From Phragmitibacter sp. (GTDB lineage Bacteria; Verrucomicrobiota; Verrucomicrobiia; Verrucomicrobiales; Verrucomicrobiaceae): DNA of 35,366 nt. A program made the translations under genes and the position numbers. A model generated the notes under the pieces. That model saw only the letters and a list, made by a program, of their open reading frames with translations. It was not told where the DNA came from and did not search any database. Each line of letters starts with the position of its first letter. The stretch's first letter is position 1. The stretch is taken from positions 1-35,366 of the forward strand of contig JANYJH010000074.1 of NCBI GenBank assembly GCA_025361865.1, given 5' to 3'. Positions 1 to 9,459 of the stretch are shown here, one piece after another.

Positions 1-10
1 ATCTTTTGGA

Positions 11-39
11 TTACAATATTTTTTATATTTAATGATAAT
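11..39 (+). promoter_or_regulatory. Putative sigma70-type promoter for the sugar-nucleotide operon
   Basis: An AT-rich stretch ahead of the first gene contains TTACAA (11-16) and GATAAT (34-39) separated by exactly 17 bases, a reasonable housekeeping -35/-10 pair. Transcription would begin near position 46 and leave a leader of about 45 bases before the ATG at 92. This is pattern matching only. AT-rich sequence yields such matches by chance, so confidence is modest. Confidence 0.4.
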
Positions 40-91
40 TATGGTGGCGTTTTGAGGTCAAAAAGGTTAAGTTATCTCAACTTTGTCCTCT

Positions 92-970
92 ATGACCATC
101 TCGAAAGCCGTCATCACTGCCGCTGGCCCCAATCAACAGCATCTTCTTCTGCAAACGCTCATTGATCGTGAGGGGCGCAACCGAAAAGTGCTCGGTTTGC
201 TTTTGGACGAAATCACCTCTGCGGGCATCGAGAACGTAGCCTTGGTCGTGGGGCCGGGTCAGGAAGCCTTCTATCAGGACGCGATGGATACTGCGCAGGT
301 GAAGCTGACATTCATCGTGCAGCCGGAGCCGCGTGGTTATGGGCACGCGGTGCTTTGCGCTCGGGAATTCACGGGTGAATCACCGTTCCTCCTGATGATG
401 AGTGATCACGTTTATGTCAGTGATCGGGCAGGGCAAACGTGCGCGCAACAACTCGTGCAGGTGGCCTCCGCTCAGGAACAAATGGTCTCTGCCGTGCAGG
501 CGACGCATGAGAGTAAGCTGGCCTATTTCGGAGCCGTCAGCGCGCTCGTGCATGAAGCTCGCGAGCGCCTTTACCGCGTGAATCGAGTGACGGAGAAACC
601 CAGTCCGACCGAGGCCGAGCAACACCTCATGACACCCGGCTTGCGCAATGGCTACTATCTCTGCTTTGCAGGAATGCATGTGCTCACGCCGCTCATCATG
701 GAACTGCTTCAGGAACGATGCATCACCCTGCCGCCAGAGGGTAAGCTGGACCTGTCTTCATCTCTGAACGAAGCCGCGCGCCGCACCCGCTATCTGGCCT
801 GCGCCATTGAAGGACGCCGCTATGATCTCGATCATCGTCATGGGGTTCTGATGGCCCAGCTCGCCGTGGCTTTGGACGGGCGTTATCGGGATGAACTGCT
901 GGCGGGACTCGTGGAGTTACTGGCGCTCACGCCTGCAAAAACGGGCGTCGCAGGATCAATCAACTCCTAA
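92..970 (+). CDS. GalU-like sugar-phosphate nucleotidyltransferase with an altered nucleotide-binding loop
   Basis: This 292-residue protein has the layout of UTP-glucose-1-phosphate uridylyltransferases: an N-terminal Rossmann strand (AVITAAG), a segment ending GIENVALVVGPGQE, the GYGHAVLCA stretch that matches GalU GLGHAVLCA, an LMMSDH metal/nucleotide segment, and a GMHVLTPLIMELL segment like the GalU Y-V-L-x-P region. The usual GxGTRxxPxTK loop after the first strand is not recognisable; the protein reads AAGPNQQHLLLQTL there. Catalytic competence is therefore uncertain. I chose the ATG at 92 over the in-frame TTG at 83; neither has a clear ribosome-binding site. It ends 24 bases before the kinase/pyrophosphorylase fusion, so the two probably form an operon for nucleotide-sugar supply. 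The family is fairly sure, the substrate unknown. Confidence 0.75.
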   Translation: MTISKAVITAAGPNQQHLLLQTLIDREGRNRKVLGLLLDEITSAGIENVALVVGPGQEAFYQDAMDTAQVKLTFIVQPEPRGYGHAVLCAREFTGESPFLLMMSDHVYVSDRAGQTCAQQLVQVASAQEQMVSAVQATHESKLAYFGAVSALVHEARERLYRVNRVTEKPSPTEAEQHLMTPGLRNGYYLCFAGMHVLTPLIMELLQERCITLPPEGKLDLSSSLNEAARRTRYLACAIEGRRYDLDHRHGVLMAQLAVALDGRYRDELLAGLVELLALTPAKTGVAGSINS

Positions 971-994
971 CCGTCACGTTCGCTCTCTCATCGT

Positions 995-3900
995 ATGTCC
1001 CGTCTGAAAGACATTCTCACCGCCACTGATCCGCGACTGAGAAACACGCCTCTGGAGCTTGCCGTAAGCGGGCTGGCACTGCCTGAATTGCTCGCTGAAT
1101 GTGAAGCCTTGGACGCTTTCTGGCGGACTGCTGAGAACCTCTATGAGCGGGTCAGAGCGCTCTTCCTGCTTTATGCGATTCATCGTTTTCATTTACCGCC
1201 CTTGCTGGAGAATGAGGCTGCCGGAGGCGATCTCAACGCCACAGGTAGGATCGGGTTCGTAGGGTATTCGCATCTGCTGGAGCGTCGTTTCGTGGAAGCC
1301 ATTCGCGTCTTCTTAGCCGAAGCGCAGGAGCATGGCCGGACAGATGCCTTGTGCTCTGCTTTGGCCCGTAGCTATCACCAACTCGCCCTGCAACAACTCG
1401 CGGATCAGGTGCATCTCAGCGTCCGCGCGGTCAGAGGAAATCAATGGATGTTCCGCACCGGAGCGGCGGATGAGCACCCACTGCGGGTGCGTCCAGAGCT
1501 GCGTCAGATGAGCGCGGGCCTCTATCCTGTGCTCCATGAGCGCACCGCCGTTCGCATGGATTTAAGCCACTCTTCCTGGAGTGATATTTTCTTTCTGGGC
1601 ATGGATTATCCCGAAGGTGCTCGCGTGCTGAACGTGAGTATCAACCTCGCCGTGCTGGGCCGTGATGACGTGCCGCAGCCGCCCGTGGAAGTGCTATTGC
1701 GTGTTATTGATCAACCCGTGCTGCGTCTCACTAGCGTTGATCTCGGAGCCTCCGCAGAAATCCATCATCTCGAAGAAGTCTTCGATTTTGCGCGTGATCA
1801 TCTCGGCCTGCTCAAAGCGGGCCTCATCGCGGCGGGCATCGTGCCCATCGGCCTTGAGGGATCGGGCGAGCCCTTGACTGGAGTGTTGGAACGCTTGCTC
1901 GGTCCCGGCCTTGGTTTGGAACTCGTGACCAGCGTGAATGGCATTCCCAAAGGTAGCCGGTTGGCGGTATCCACCAACCTTCTGGGCTCGCTGATTTCTG
2001 TTTGCATGAGAGCCACGGGCCAGACGAAAGCGCTCACCGGCCCGCTGGCAGAAGAGGATCGCCGCATGGTCGCGGCCCGCGCCATTCTCGGTGAATGGAT
2101 GGGCGGCAGCGGTGGCGGCTGGCAGGACTCCGGCGGGGTTTGGCCGGGCATCAAGATCATCGAAGGATGCCCCGCATCTGAAGGCGATCCCGAGCATGGC
2201 GTCTCCCGTGGTCGCCTGTTGCCGCAACACACGGTGCAGGACCATGAAGTGATCTCCGTGGAGAATCGGCGTCGTTTGGAAGACTCGCTCGTCCTTGTCC
2301 ATGGCGGCTTGGCGCAAAACGTCGGCCCGATTCTGGAGATGGTTACGGAGAAGTATTTACTGCGCTCCGGCCCTGAATGGGAGGCGCGACAAGAATCACT
2401 CAGGATGTTCGAGCTAATCCTCGTGGCCTTGCGCGGCGGGGATGTGAAGGCGCTGGGCTCACTCACGACGCGGCACTTTGAAGGCCCATTACAAACGATC
2501 ATTCCGTGGGCTACCAATGCCTTCACGGAGAAGTTGATCACCCTCATGCGCGCCGAGTTTGGCCAGGACTTCTGGGGCTTCTGGATGCTCGGTGGCATGT
2601 CCGGCGGCGGCATGGGCTTCATCTTCGCGCCTGAGCGGAAACAGGAAGCCTCGCGTCGTTTACTGGAGGTCATGCTTCAGCAAAAGCAGGTGCTGCAAAA
2701 CAGCCTGCCCTTCGCGATGGACCCCGTGGTCTATAACTTTGCCATCAATGAAGCAGGCTCTTCCGCCGTGCTGAAGCAGGGTGAGGACGCCTTGTTGGTG
2801 CCGCCGTATTACGCGCTCGTTTTGCCCAGCTTATTGAGAGCTGATCCGCGCTCTTTGGGTGATCTCCGACGCCGTGAAATCGAGCTTTATGGCAAGCGCA
2901 CTCACGAAGAGCAGGCATTCCAACAAAGCGTGCGTCGCGTGCTGGACAACCTGCTGCCGCATCGCTCGGGAAGTCAGAAGACCAGCGGCGAAGAATTGCA
3001 CAGCCTGCTCCAGCGCAATGGCTTTGATTCCAAGGCTCACGAGCATTTGCGAACGGAGCTGCAAGCAGGTCGGATCGGCTTGGCTCGCAATCAATTGCCC
3101 GTCTCTGTGCGGGTGGAAAATGTGCGGCCCGGCGATGTCACCGATGCGGCCACGGACCTCACGGAGCAAGATCGTCTCTGCGGCGATGCAGCCCTGCGGG
3201 CGGGAGAAGTGGGCGTCATCACGCTCGCAGCCGGCGCGGCCAGTCGTTGGACAGCAGGCGCAGGCGTGGTGAAAGCACTGCATCCCTTCTGCCAGTTCTC
3301 GGGGCGTCATCGCACTTTCCTTGAGACTCATTTGGCCAAGACGCGACGCACCGCGCATCAGTTCGGGCAGGCACCGTTGCACATCATCACGACGAGCTAC
3401 CTGACCTATGGCCCCATCTCAGGCAACCTCGAACGCGATGGGTATTACGGCTTGCGTGACTCCGTGGCGCTGAGCGAAGGACGCAGCATCGGTCTGCGCT
3501 TCATTCCGATGGAGCGCGACCTGCGTTTCCAGTGGGAAGAGACCGCGCAGCAAATGCTCGATGAACGGCAGGATCGGATGCGTGGCAGCGTTCGCCAAGC
3601 CCTGATAAAATGGGCCAAGAGCGCTGGCGAAGGCAGTGACTACACGGATAACATGCCGCTCCAGTGCGTGCATCCCGTGGGGCATTGGTATGAAGTGCCG
3701 AACCTCCTGCTCAATGGCACCCTGGCGCGTCTGATCAAACAGCGTCCGCAACTGAAGACCTTACTGCTACACAACGTGGATACGCTGGGCGCGAACCTTG
3801 ATCCGGCGCTGCTCGGCTGGCATCGGCGTAGCGAAGCTGGCTTGAGCTTCGAGGTAATTCCAAGACGCCTTGAAGATCGCGGCGGCGGCTTGGCGCGTGT

Positions 3901-4333
3901 GAACGATCAGCTTCGACTCGTCGAAGGTCTGGCCTTGGCTCATGAGGAGGACGAATTCCGACTGAGTTACTACAACACGCTGACGTGCTGGATTGATTTG
4001 GATAAACTCCTGACGGTGTTTGGGCTAAGCCGTTCCGACTTGGCGGATGATGCCCGCGTGGCCGTGGCCGTGCGTGAGTTTTCCCAACGGCTTCCTTCTT
4101 ACATCACCATGAAGGACGTGAAAAAACGCTGGGGGCATGGCCAGGAAGATGTCTTCCCCGTGGCTCAGTTCGAGAAGATCTGGGGGGACATGTCATCCCT
4201 GCCAGAGATCAAAAGCGAGTTCGCAGTGGTGCCAAGACTGCGTGGCCAGCAGTTGAAAGACCCAGCGCAGCTCGATGGCTGGTTGCGTGACGGTAGTCGC
4301 GACTATGTGGATTCGCTATGTCGCTGGGATTGA
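995..4333 (+). CDS. Fusion of fucokinase-type GHMP sugar kinase and UDPGP-family sugar-1-phosphate pyrophosphorylase
   Basis: This 1112-residue protein has two catalytic-looking halves. Residues about 185-550 carry GHMP-kinase motifs in the style of L-fucokinase: [11 protein letters not shown] (187-197), a phosphate-loop region [11 protein letters not shown] (318-328), [13 protein letters not shown] (373-385) and [12 protein letters not shown] (533-544). Residues about 738-1000 resemble UDPGP-type pyrophosphorylases: [12 protein letters not shown], then a lysine (GVVKALHP), [16 protein letters not shown], and [11 protein letters not shown] (927-937). Residues 1-180 are helical and unassigned. 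Such a protein would phosphorylate a free sugar at C1 and then activate it to a nucleotide sugar. In Bacteroides FKP the pyrophosphorylase is N-terminal and the kinase C-terminal; here the order is reversed and the pyrophosphorylase family differs. The usual GSGLGTSS loop is altered. It lies directly downstream of the GalU-like gene. Substrate is not predictable. Confidence 0.75.
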   Translation: MSRLKDILTATDPRLRNTPLELAVSGLALPELLAECEALDAFWRTAENLYERVRALFLLYAIHRFHLPPLLENEAAGGDLNATGRIGFVGYSHLLERRFVEAIRVFLAEAQEHGRTDALCSALARSYHQLALQQLADQVHLSVRAVRGNQWMFRTGAADEHPLRVRPELRQMSAGLYPVLHERTAVRMDLSHSSWSDIFFLGMDYPEGARVLNVSINLAVLGRDDVPQPPVEVLLRVIDQPVLRLTSVDLGASAEIHHLEEVFDFARDHLGLLKAGLIAAGIVPIGLEGSGEPLTGVLERLLGPGLGLELVTSVNGIPKGSRLAVSTNLLGSLISVCMRATGQTKALTGPLAEEDRRMVAARAILGEWMGGSGGGWQDSGGVWPGIKIIEGCPASEGDPEHGVSRGRLLPQHTVQDHEVISVENRRRLEDSLVLVHGGLAQNVGPILEMVTEKYLLRSGPEWEARQESLRMFELILVALRGGDVKALGSLTTRHFEGPLQTIIPWATNAFTEKLITLMRAEFGQDFWGFWMLGGMSGGGMGFIFAPERKQEASRRLLEVMLQQKQVLQNSLPFAMDPVVYNFAINEAGSSAVLKQGEDALLVPPYYALVLPSLLRADPRSLGDLRRREIELYGKRTHEEQAFQQSVRRVLDNLLPHRSGSQKTSGEELHSLLQRNGFDSKAHEHLRTELQAGRIGLARNQLPVSVRVENVRPGDVTDAATDLTEQDRLCGDAALRAGEVGVITLAAGAASRWTAGAGVVKALHPFCQFSGRHRTFLETHLAKTRRTAHQFGQAPLHIITTSYLTYGPISGNLERDGYYGLRDSVALSEGRSIGLRFIPMERDLRFQWEETAQQMLDERQDRMRGSVRQALIKWAKSAGEGSDYTDNMPLQCVHPVGHWYEVPNLLLNGTLARLIKQRPQLKTLLLHNVDTLGANLDPALLGWHRRSEAGLSFEVIPRRLEDRGGGLARVNDQLRLVEGLALAHEEDEFRLSYYNTLTCWIDLDKLLTVFGLSRSDLADDARVAVAVREFSQRLPSYITMKDVKKRWGHGQEDVFPVAQFEKIWGDMSSLPEIKSEFAVVPRLRGQQLKDPAQLDGWLRDGSRDYVDSLCRWD

Positions 4334-4338
4334 GATCG

Positions 4339-5343
4339 CTAGCTCGCGCACAGTCTGCTGGCCAGCTTCACGGCCTCATAAAGACTGTTCGGATTCGCGA
4401 GGCCCTTCCAAGCTATATCTAGCGCGGTGCCGTGATCCACGCTCGTTCGGATGATGGGCAGACCGAGGGTGATATTGATGGCGTCATCAAAGGCCAGCGC
4501 CTTCAAGGGAATGAGCCCCTGATCGTGATACATGCAGATATAGGCGTCGGTTTGTGGCCTACGTTTCGCCAAGAAAGCCGTGTCCGGTGGCAGCGGCCCT
4601 TCGATGGAAATACCCCTCGCTCGTGCGGCTTCGATGGCCGGAATGATGAAGCGCTCTTCCTCTCGCTCACCGAAGAGTCCGTGCTCGCCCGCATGAGGAT
4701 TCAAGCCACACACGATGAGCTTTGGCTCACGTCCTCTGATCTTGCGCATGGCCGCTGCGGTCAGCTCAATGACTTCCAAGATGCGCTCTACGCTCAGCAG
4801 CGTGGGCACTTCCTTCAACCCGACATGCACGGTGACGAGGCTGCAAGTGATCTCCGGCGCGGTGAGCATCATGCAGGCATCGGGTGCATTCGTCTTCTCA
4901 GCGAAGATCTCGGTATGGCCTGGATACTGACTGTAACCGCCTGCATGAAGCGCTTCCTTATTGATGGGCGCGGTGGCCACGGCGTCCACTTGCTTGGCCA
5001 GCGCGGCGTTGATCGCTTCTTCAATGTAGGCGTAGCAAGCCTTGCCGGTGGCCGCATTGGCGGTGCCGGGATGAAGGGCTGCTCGGTCCATCGCGGGGAT
5101 GTTCAGCACCGATGGTTCATAGATCATAGCGCTGGCTGATGCCCATTCTTCAAGCGAAAGGACGCGCTGAGGCTTGGCTATACTGAGCACGTCAGCGACC
5201 TGATTCAGCACGAAGGAGTCTCCAAAAATGATAGGGATGCAGACCTCCGCGATGCTCTTGTTCGCCAGCAGATGCAGGCAAATCTCAGGCCCCACGCCAG
5301 CGGGATCACCCATCGTTACAGCGATGCGCGGCAGGCGGTTCAT
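4339..5343 (-). CDS. pdxA: 4-hydroxythreonine-4-phosphate dehydrogenase (PdxA family)
   Basis: The 334-residue length matches PdxA (about 330). It starts [16 protein letters not shown], the family hallmark, and has the metal-ligand histidine segments [24 protein letters not shown] and [11 protein letters not shown], followed by [20 protein letters not shown]. PdxA oxidises 4-phosphohydroxy-L-threonine in the DXP-dependent pyridoxal phosphate pathway. A close subgroup (PdxA2) acts on threonate phosphates in sugar-acid breakdown and cannot be excluded. Its ATG overlaps the TGA of the upstream kinase-DUF1080 gene by four bases (5340-5343), so translation is probably coupled. A possible end of pdxJ at the right edge of the window would fit a B6 role. 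Confidence 0.93.
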   Translation of the reverse strand: MNRLPRIAVTMGDPAGVGPEICLHLLANKSIAEVCIPIIFGDSFVLNQVADVLSIAKPQRVLSLEEWASASAMIYEPSVLNIPAMDRAALHPGTANAATGKACYAYIEEAINAALAKQVDAVATAPINKEALHAGGYSQYPGHTEIFAEKTNAPDACMMLTAPEITCSLVTVHVGLKEVPTLLSVERILEVIELTAAAMRKIRGREPKLIVCGLNPHAGEHGLFGEREEERFIIPAIEAARARGISIEGPLPPDTAFLAKRRPQTDAYICMYHDQGLIPLKALAFDDAINITLGLPIIRTSVDHGTALDIAWKGLANPNSLYEAVKLASRLCAS

Positions 5344-6881
5344 AGCGACTTGATGCGGATGTTCTTGAAGGCGACACCGGGATTGCTCTCCAAGCCGATG
5401 ACGCCTTCCAGCGGGAATTTGCTCTCGTCCGTCTCTTCATAGTCGGTGACGATCTTATCGTTCACCTCGCACTGGAGCTGATGGCCTTTGGTGGTGATGC
5501 GGAAATGAAACCACTCACCGGGCTTCAGGATCATAGCCAGTGCGGGCGTCGGCTTGTAGATGTCACCTCGGCCACGATCCTCGTAGAGGTAACCCATGCG
5601 GGTCGGAGCGAGTTCTGTCTGGACGCCTTTAAGCTGCCAGAGGTTTTCATCTAGGATGCTGCTGCGGACGTTGATCCCGCTGTTGGAAGTAGGGAAGGGA
5701 AGGAGCACATCGGCTTCCAAAACGAAGTCGCGGTAAATGCGATCTTTCAGGATCAAATAAGACCGTGCGCGTTTCTCTTTGCACAGAAGGGTTCCGTTTT
5801 CGACACCCCATATATCGGGATCACCATTCCAACCGGCGAGGTCTGTTCCGTTAAAAAGCGGTGTCCAGCCGTCGCCACGCAACAGGAAAAAAGCGATCAC
5901 AGCGAGGGCTGCGATGCCAAGAATGATGAGCTTTCCTTTCGGTGATTTGCCTTCCGCGATCGGTGGTTTCGTATAAGCGGCGGCGGCTTGTTGAATCGGC
6001 TCTTCCTCTGCTTGCTGGGCCTCGGCGTAGTTTGCGGCCCTGAGATCAGCGGCATCTGCCTGGATGATGCTTTTTAGCACCTCCAGTGCAACCGCTGCTG
6101 ACTCAGGCCGATGGGCCGGATCGTGATTCATCAACCACATGATCCAGTCCGTAAATGGGGCGGGAATCTGCGGACAGACTTCTGCCAGCGGGCGCACTAG
6201 ATGTTTGATATGACAATCCATTACTTCCCTGACGGATGGGGCATCAAAGGGCCGCTCTCCGGCCAGCGACTGATAGAAAACGCAGCCGAGGGAATAGAGA
6301 TCCGTCCGACCATCAATGGACTCTCTGAGGAACTGCTCGGGAGCCATGTAGTGAATGGAGCCCATCACGCAACCGCTCTGATCCGTGGTTTGCTTGCGTG
6401 CTGAATAGCTGAGTTTGGCCAGGCCGAAGTCGATGATCTTCGCGTTCAGTCGGTCTCCCGCGAGGCGGTTCACCTTGATGTTTTCCGGCTTGAGATCGCG
6501 ATGAAGAATATTCATGCCGTGGGCATAGAGCAGCGCTTCCATCGTCTGAAGCGCGAGCTGCTGGAAATCTTCCAAGCCCAGTGTTTCACGGGCCAGCCAC
6601 TCGGCAAGGTCATCTCCTTCCAGCAATTCCATGACGATGAAGAGCCCTTCGTCATCGCTGCTCACATCATAGATGGAGACGATGTGCGGATGCTTTAAGT
6701 TCGCCAGTGCGGACGCTTCTTTGCGCAGCGTCGCCGCTTCATCCACGGCCTTGGCCGCGTCAGCACTGCTGATCAGTCGCTTCAGAGCGACGTAGCGCTC
6801 AAGCTGCGTGTCATATCCTTTGAAGACCATGCCCGCACCGCCGACCCCGAGCTGTTCAAAAATTTTATAGCGTTCTGCCAT
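5340..6881 (-). CDS. Hanks-type Ser/Thr protein kinase with one membrane segment and an external DUF1080 domain
   Basis: Residues 1-275 are a complete eukaryotic-like kinase: glycine loop [12 protein letters not shown] (11-22), catalytic lysine in VALKRL (K34), HRDLKPEN (127-134), DFGLAK (151-156), MAPEQF and the [13 protein letters not shown] helix. An Ala/Glu-rich linker leads to one hydrophobic segment (about 317-335, [18 protein letters not shown]). Residues 338-513 are a DUF1080/3-keto-disaccharide hydrolase-type fold, beginning [16 protein letters not shown] and including [16 protein letters not shown] and the terminal [21 protein letters not shown]1080 proteins are usually secreted and act on or bind glycans. 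The inferred arrangement is a cytoplasmic kinase with an outward-facing sugar-sensing or hydrolase domain. It lies 47 bases after the sulfatase gene and overlaps pdxA by four bases. Confidence 0.92.
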   Translation of the reverse strand: MAERYKIFEQLGVGGAGMVFKGYDTQLERYVALKRLISSADAAKAVDEAATLRKEASALANLKHPHIVSIYDVSSDDEGLFIVMELLEGDDLAEWLARETLGLEDFQQLALQTMEALLYAHGMNILHRDLKPENIKVNRLAGDRLNAKIIDFGLAKLSYSARKQTTDQSGCVMGSIHYMAPEQFLRESIDGRTDLYSLGCVFYQSLAGERPFDAPSVREVMDCHIKHLVRPLAEVCPQIPAPFTDWIMWLMNHDPAHRPESAAVALEVLKSIIQADAADLRAANYAEAQQAEEEPIQQAAAAYTKPPIAEGKSPKGKLIILGIAALAVIAFFLLRGDGWTPLFNGTDLAGWNGDPDIWGVENGTLLCKEKRARSYLILKDRIYRDFVLEADVLLPFPTSNSGINVRSSILDENLWQLKGVQTELAPTRMGYLYEDRGRGDIYKPTPALAMILKPGEWFHFRITTKGHQLQCEVNDKIVTDYEETDESKFPLEGVIGLESNPGVAFKNIRIKSL

Positions 6882-6928
6882 TCAATCCTATGTAAGTTGA
6901 GCAAGCCTATCCGCAAGCGGGAAGCGCG

Positions 6929-8296
6929 TCACTTGAGGTCTATCTGATACTTGGCCCACTTCGCTCGCAGTTCAGCCAGCACCTTTTCCTGAGCTGCGCC
7001 TTGCAGGAGATTCTTTTCTTCCAGAGGATCATTCTGCAAATCGTAAAGCTCTTCCACGAGCGGCATCGAAGTCACCCAGCGGATGTATTTCCAGCGCTCC
7101 GTTCGCACGCCTTCCACGGGTGGAATCCGGTCTGGAACGGAGTGATGTTCGTAGAAGAATTCCGTGCGCCAGTCAGCGGGCGGCTCGCCTTTGAGCAGCG
7201 GCACCAGACTGCGGCCCTGCATGGATGGGGGCGCTGGAAGGCCCGCCCAATCAAGCATCGTCGCGGCATAGTCCACATTCAGCACCATCTCATCACGCTT
7301 CTGGCCGCGCTGCTTTTCAGGCAGGCGTGGATCGACGATGAGGCAGGGGACACGGATGTCTTCCTCATACATGAACCACTTGTCTGCGAGGCCGCGATCA
7401 CCCAGCGCATAGCCATTGTCCGAGGTCACCACGATGATCGTATTCTGCGTGAGATGCTGCTTTTCAAGCTGCTCCATGACTCGTCCGATCTCCCGGTCCA
7501 CGCCGCTGATGAGCCGGTAGTAGTCGCGGAGAATCGTTTGCGCTTTGTCAGGTGAATCAAAGCGCCAGTTCCAGCGCGTGCGGCCTTCTGAGCTCTGCAC
7601 AAAGGCGGGCAGGCGAGCAAAGGCTTCTTCCGTGGCCAGTTTGGATCGCGGAATATTCGTCTCTTCATAGAGCATTTCATCGCGCTGGTCCGGCTCGTAT
7701 TCGCGCGGTTCATGATCGCGAGCATGAACGGCATTGAAGCTGATGGACAAAGCGAAGGGCTTGGTGCCATCGCAGCCTTGCAGGAACTCCAGCGCTTGGT
7801 TTCCCATCTTCGCCGTCGTGTGCGTGTGCGTGGGGTCCTTAGGGTCGATGAAGAACTTCCCGCCCTGGCCCGGCAGCCCCTGCCAGTAATCGTATTCGGT
7901 CGCGTGAGTGGCAATGACTTTGGGATTGCCCACTCCGAACTTGCCGATGAATCCCGAGCGGTAGCCGCTGGCCCGAAGCAGCGCCGGATAGGTCTGCTCC
8001 CAGCCTTTCAGATTGTCGCCGCCCTGCTCAACGCCATGCCGTCGGGCCCATTGCCCGCTGAAGATGCTCGCGCGGCTCACCCAGCAGATCGAGGTGGTGA
8101 CAAAGGCATTCCTAAAGAGCGTGCCACGCTGCGCGAGACGATCTATCTGCGGCGTCTTCACCACCTCGTCACCCATGCAACCAAGCGTGTTCCAGCGCAG
8201 GTCATCAATCAAGATGAAGACGATGTTTGGCCTTGTCTGCGCCTGTAACGCCACAGCCAGACTGAGCGCGAAGTAGGCGATGATGAGGCGTTTCAT
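6929..8296 (-). CDS. Secreted S1-family sulfatase
   Basis: This 455-residue protein has a signal peptide (MKRLIIAYFALSLAVALQAQ) and the sulfatase core: PNIVFILIDDLRWNTLGC with the metal-binding aspartate pair, the formylglycine region SICWVSRASIFSG (C71), KFGVG and VTSDNGYALGDRG. It would hydrolyse sulfate esters of polysaccharides in the periplasm or outside the cell. The active-site motif reads C-W-V-S-R, with valine where the consensus CxPxR has proline; the cysteine and arginine are retained. No maturation enzyme is visible in the window. It starts 19 bases after the ThuA-domain gene and precedes the kinase-DUF1080 gene. The general shape suggests an aryl or N-acetylglucosamine-6-sulfatase-like group, but substrate cannot be fixed by eye. 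Confidence 0.93.
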   Translation of the reverse strand: MKRLIIAYFALSLAVALQAQTRPNIVFILIDDLRWNTLGCMGDEVVKTPQIDRLAQRGTLFRNAFVTTSICWVSRASIFSGQWARRHGVEQGGDNLKGWEQTYPALLRASGYRSGFIGKFGVGNPKVIATHATEYDYWQGLPGQGGKFFIDPKDPTHTHTTAKMGNQALEFLQGCDGTKPFALSISFNAVHARDHEPREYEPDQRDEMLYEETNIPRSKLATEEAFARLPAFVQSSEGRTRWNWRFDSPDKAQTILRDYYRLISGVDREIGRVMEQLEKQHLTQNTIIVVTSDNGYALGDRGLADKWFMYEEDIRVPCLIVDPRLPEKQRGQKRDEMVLNVDYAATMLDWAGLPAPPSMQGRSLVPLLKGEPPADWRTEFFYEHHSVPDRIPPVEGVRTERWKYIRWVTSMPLVEELYDLQNDPLEEKNLLQGAAQEKVLAELRAKWAKYQIDLK

Positions 8297-8315
8297 GAGG
8301 CTGCCAGTGTCACGC

Positions 8316-9284
8316 TCACTGAGCCGCTGGGGGAGTGGAGGCAGGTTTAGCCGTGTTGAACACTTTGCGATCCATGTTCGCCGTCAGGTCTTCAGGCTTC
8401 ACTTCCACCTTCGCCCCCGCCGCAGGCACGGCCACCTTCGCGCACCAGAGGATGGCATTGGTCACGAGGCGACGCTGGCTCTCCACGTCCCAGTTCTTGT
8501 GCAAATCGCAACCGGTGTAGCCGAAGCTGCGCCCACCGTTGTCGCGCTCGAAAGTCCAGCCGACGATCTCCGCACGACCAACGTGAGACTTGGCATCTGC
8601 CGTCGAGCGGGATGTATCAGGAACGCTGCCGCTGAGGAGCTGAGTGACGCCCTTATCTGCAAAGCGCAGATTGTAGAGCCAGCCGTCTTTGGGCGCAGAG
8701 AAAGCTTGAACTCCATTGAGCACTTCATGCTTCGGGAACGAGTCAAAGCTCATGTCCCAGTGACCGCGACAACTGAGGTCCTTCTGAAAAACCGCGCCGA
8801 ACCAGGATTTAAAATCGTCCGCTTGAGCCGCAGGTATATCCACCGTTTGATGAAGCATGAGCAGGCCGGTGCCTTTGTCCGCGAGCTGCTTCATCAGCGC
8901 CCAGCGCGCCGGATTGAGGAAGGCCAGCTTATCCGCACCGTCCATGTAGCAAACGACGCACTTCGCATCGTTGAAGATCGCCTCGTTCTTCGGCCAACCA
9001 TCGGCCACCAGAACCGGCCACACGCCCGGTGTTTGCTTGAGCCAGTTCACCATCATGGAGCAGCCCGCGAAGTATTCATGCTGACCCGGTTTGTTGGCAG
9101 GGCTGCCTGCGAGGATGACTATCTTCGCGAGCGACTTATCCACCGTATCCACCTCCAAAGGCACTTTTTGCTGTTGCTCCGTCAGTTCAGCTAGAGCTGG
9201 GAGCGGAGTCAGAAAACCGAGAAGGGAAGTGAGGAGGAGCAAGTGAGGCAGACGCATCCCCAGTGAACGCACTGGATGATTCAT
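8316..9284 (-). CDS. Exported ThuA-domain protein
   Basis: The mature part resembles the ThuA (trehalose-utilisation-like) class I amidotransferase-related fold: KIVILAGSPANKPGQHEYFAG, then NDAKCVVCYMDGAD, LADKGTGLLMLHQTVD, FGAVF, HWDMSFDSFPKHEVLNG and the GGRSFGYTGCDLHKNWD segment near the end. Family members are linked to sugar catabolism in Bacteroidota, Planctomycetota and Verrucomicrobiota, often beside sulfatases, DUF1080 and Gfo/Idh proteins, but their reaction is mostly unknown. An upstream extension to 9404 is possible. I took the ATG at 9284 because it gives a normal signal peptide (MNHPVRSLGMRLPHLLLLTS, cleavage near ALA-E); the ATG at 9257 is equally plausible. It is probably the first gene of a four-gene run with the sulfatase, kinase and pdxA. 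Confidence 0.85.
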   Translation of the reverse strand: MNHPVRSLGMRLPHLLLLTSLLGFLTPLPALAELTEQQQKVPLEVDTVDKSLAKIVILAGSPANKPGQHEYFAGCSMMVNWLKQTPGVWPVLVADGWPKNEAIFNDAKCVVCYMDGADKLAFLNPARWALMKQLADKGTGLLMLHQTVDIPAAQADDFKSWFGAVFQKDLSCRGHWDMSFDSFPKHEVLNGVQAFSAPKDGWLYNLRFADKGVTQLLSGSVPDTSRSTADAKSHVGRAEIVGWTFERDNGGRSFGYTGCDLHKNWDVESQRRLVTNAILWCAKVAVPAAGAKVEVKPEDLTANMDRKVFNTAKPASTPPAAQ

Positions 9285-9433
9285 TCCTTGCCGCGAAGAA
9301 GGGGGGCTTGAAGAAGCATTTTCGGGCTGATGCCTAGACATTTTAAAAAAAGTTGAGGTCGGGAATCGAGATGTAAGTGCAATGATATGAGCGGAATACG
9401 ACAAAAGTCACCCAGCGCAATAACGCTTAATGG

Positions 9434-9459
9434 TATTAATAATATTGAAATTATTAATA
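9434..9459. promoter_or_regulatory. AT-rich dyad (possible operator) ahead of the PEP-CTERM gene
   Basis: A perfect 10-base inverted repeat, TATTAATAAT (9434-9443) and ATTATTAATA (9450-9459) with a 6-base spacer, lies in a markedly AT-rich stretch (about 9417-9490) between the divergent ThuA and PEP-CTERM genes. The symmetry and position suggest a regulator-binding site or a promoter-proximal element. A TATAAC hexamer at 9474-9479 could be a -10 box, but no convincing -35 box accompanies it. Some dyad symmetry is expected by chance in AT-rich DNA. Confidence 0.3.

Noticed and set aside
1798-2673. A long minus-strand frame of 291 codons inside the kinase-pyrophosphorylase gene
   Set aside because: The plus-strand gene has clear GHMP motifs throughout this span; the antisense translation is Ser/Arg/Pro-rich with no recognisable domain.
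8280-9194. A plus-strand frame of 304 codons opposite the ThuA gene
   Set aside because: It is rich in Arg/His and lacks any family motif, whereas the opposite strand has a signal peptide and ThuA features.
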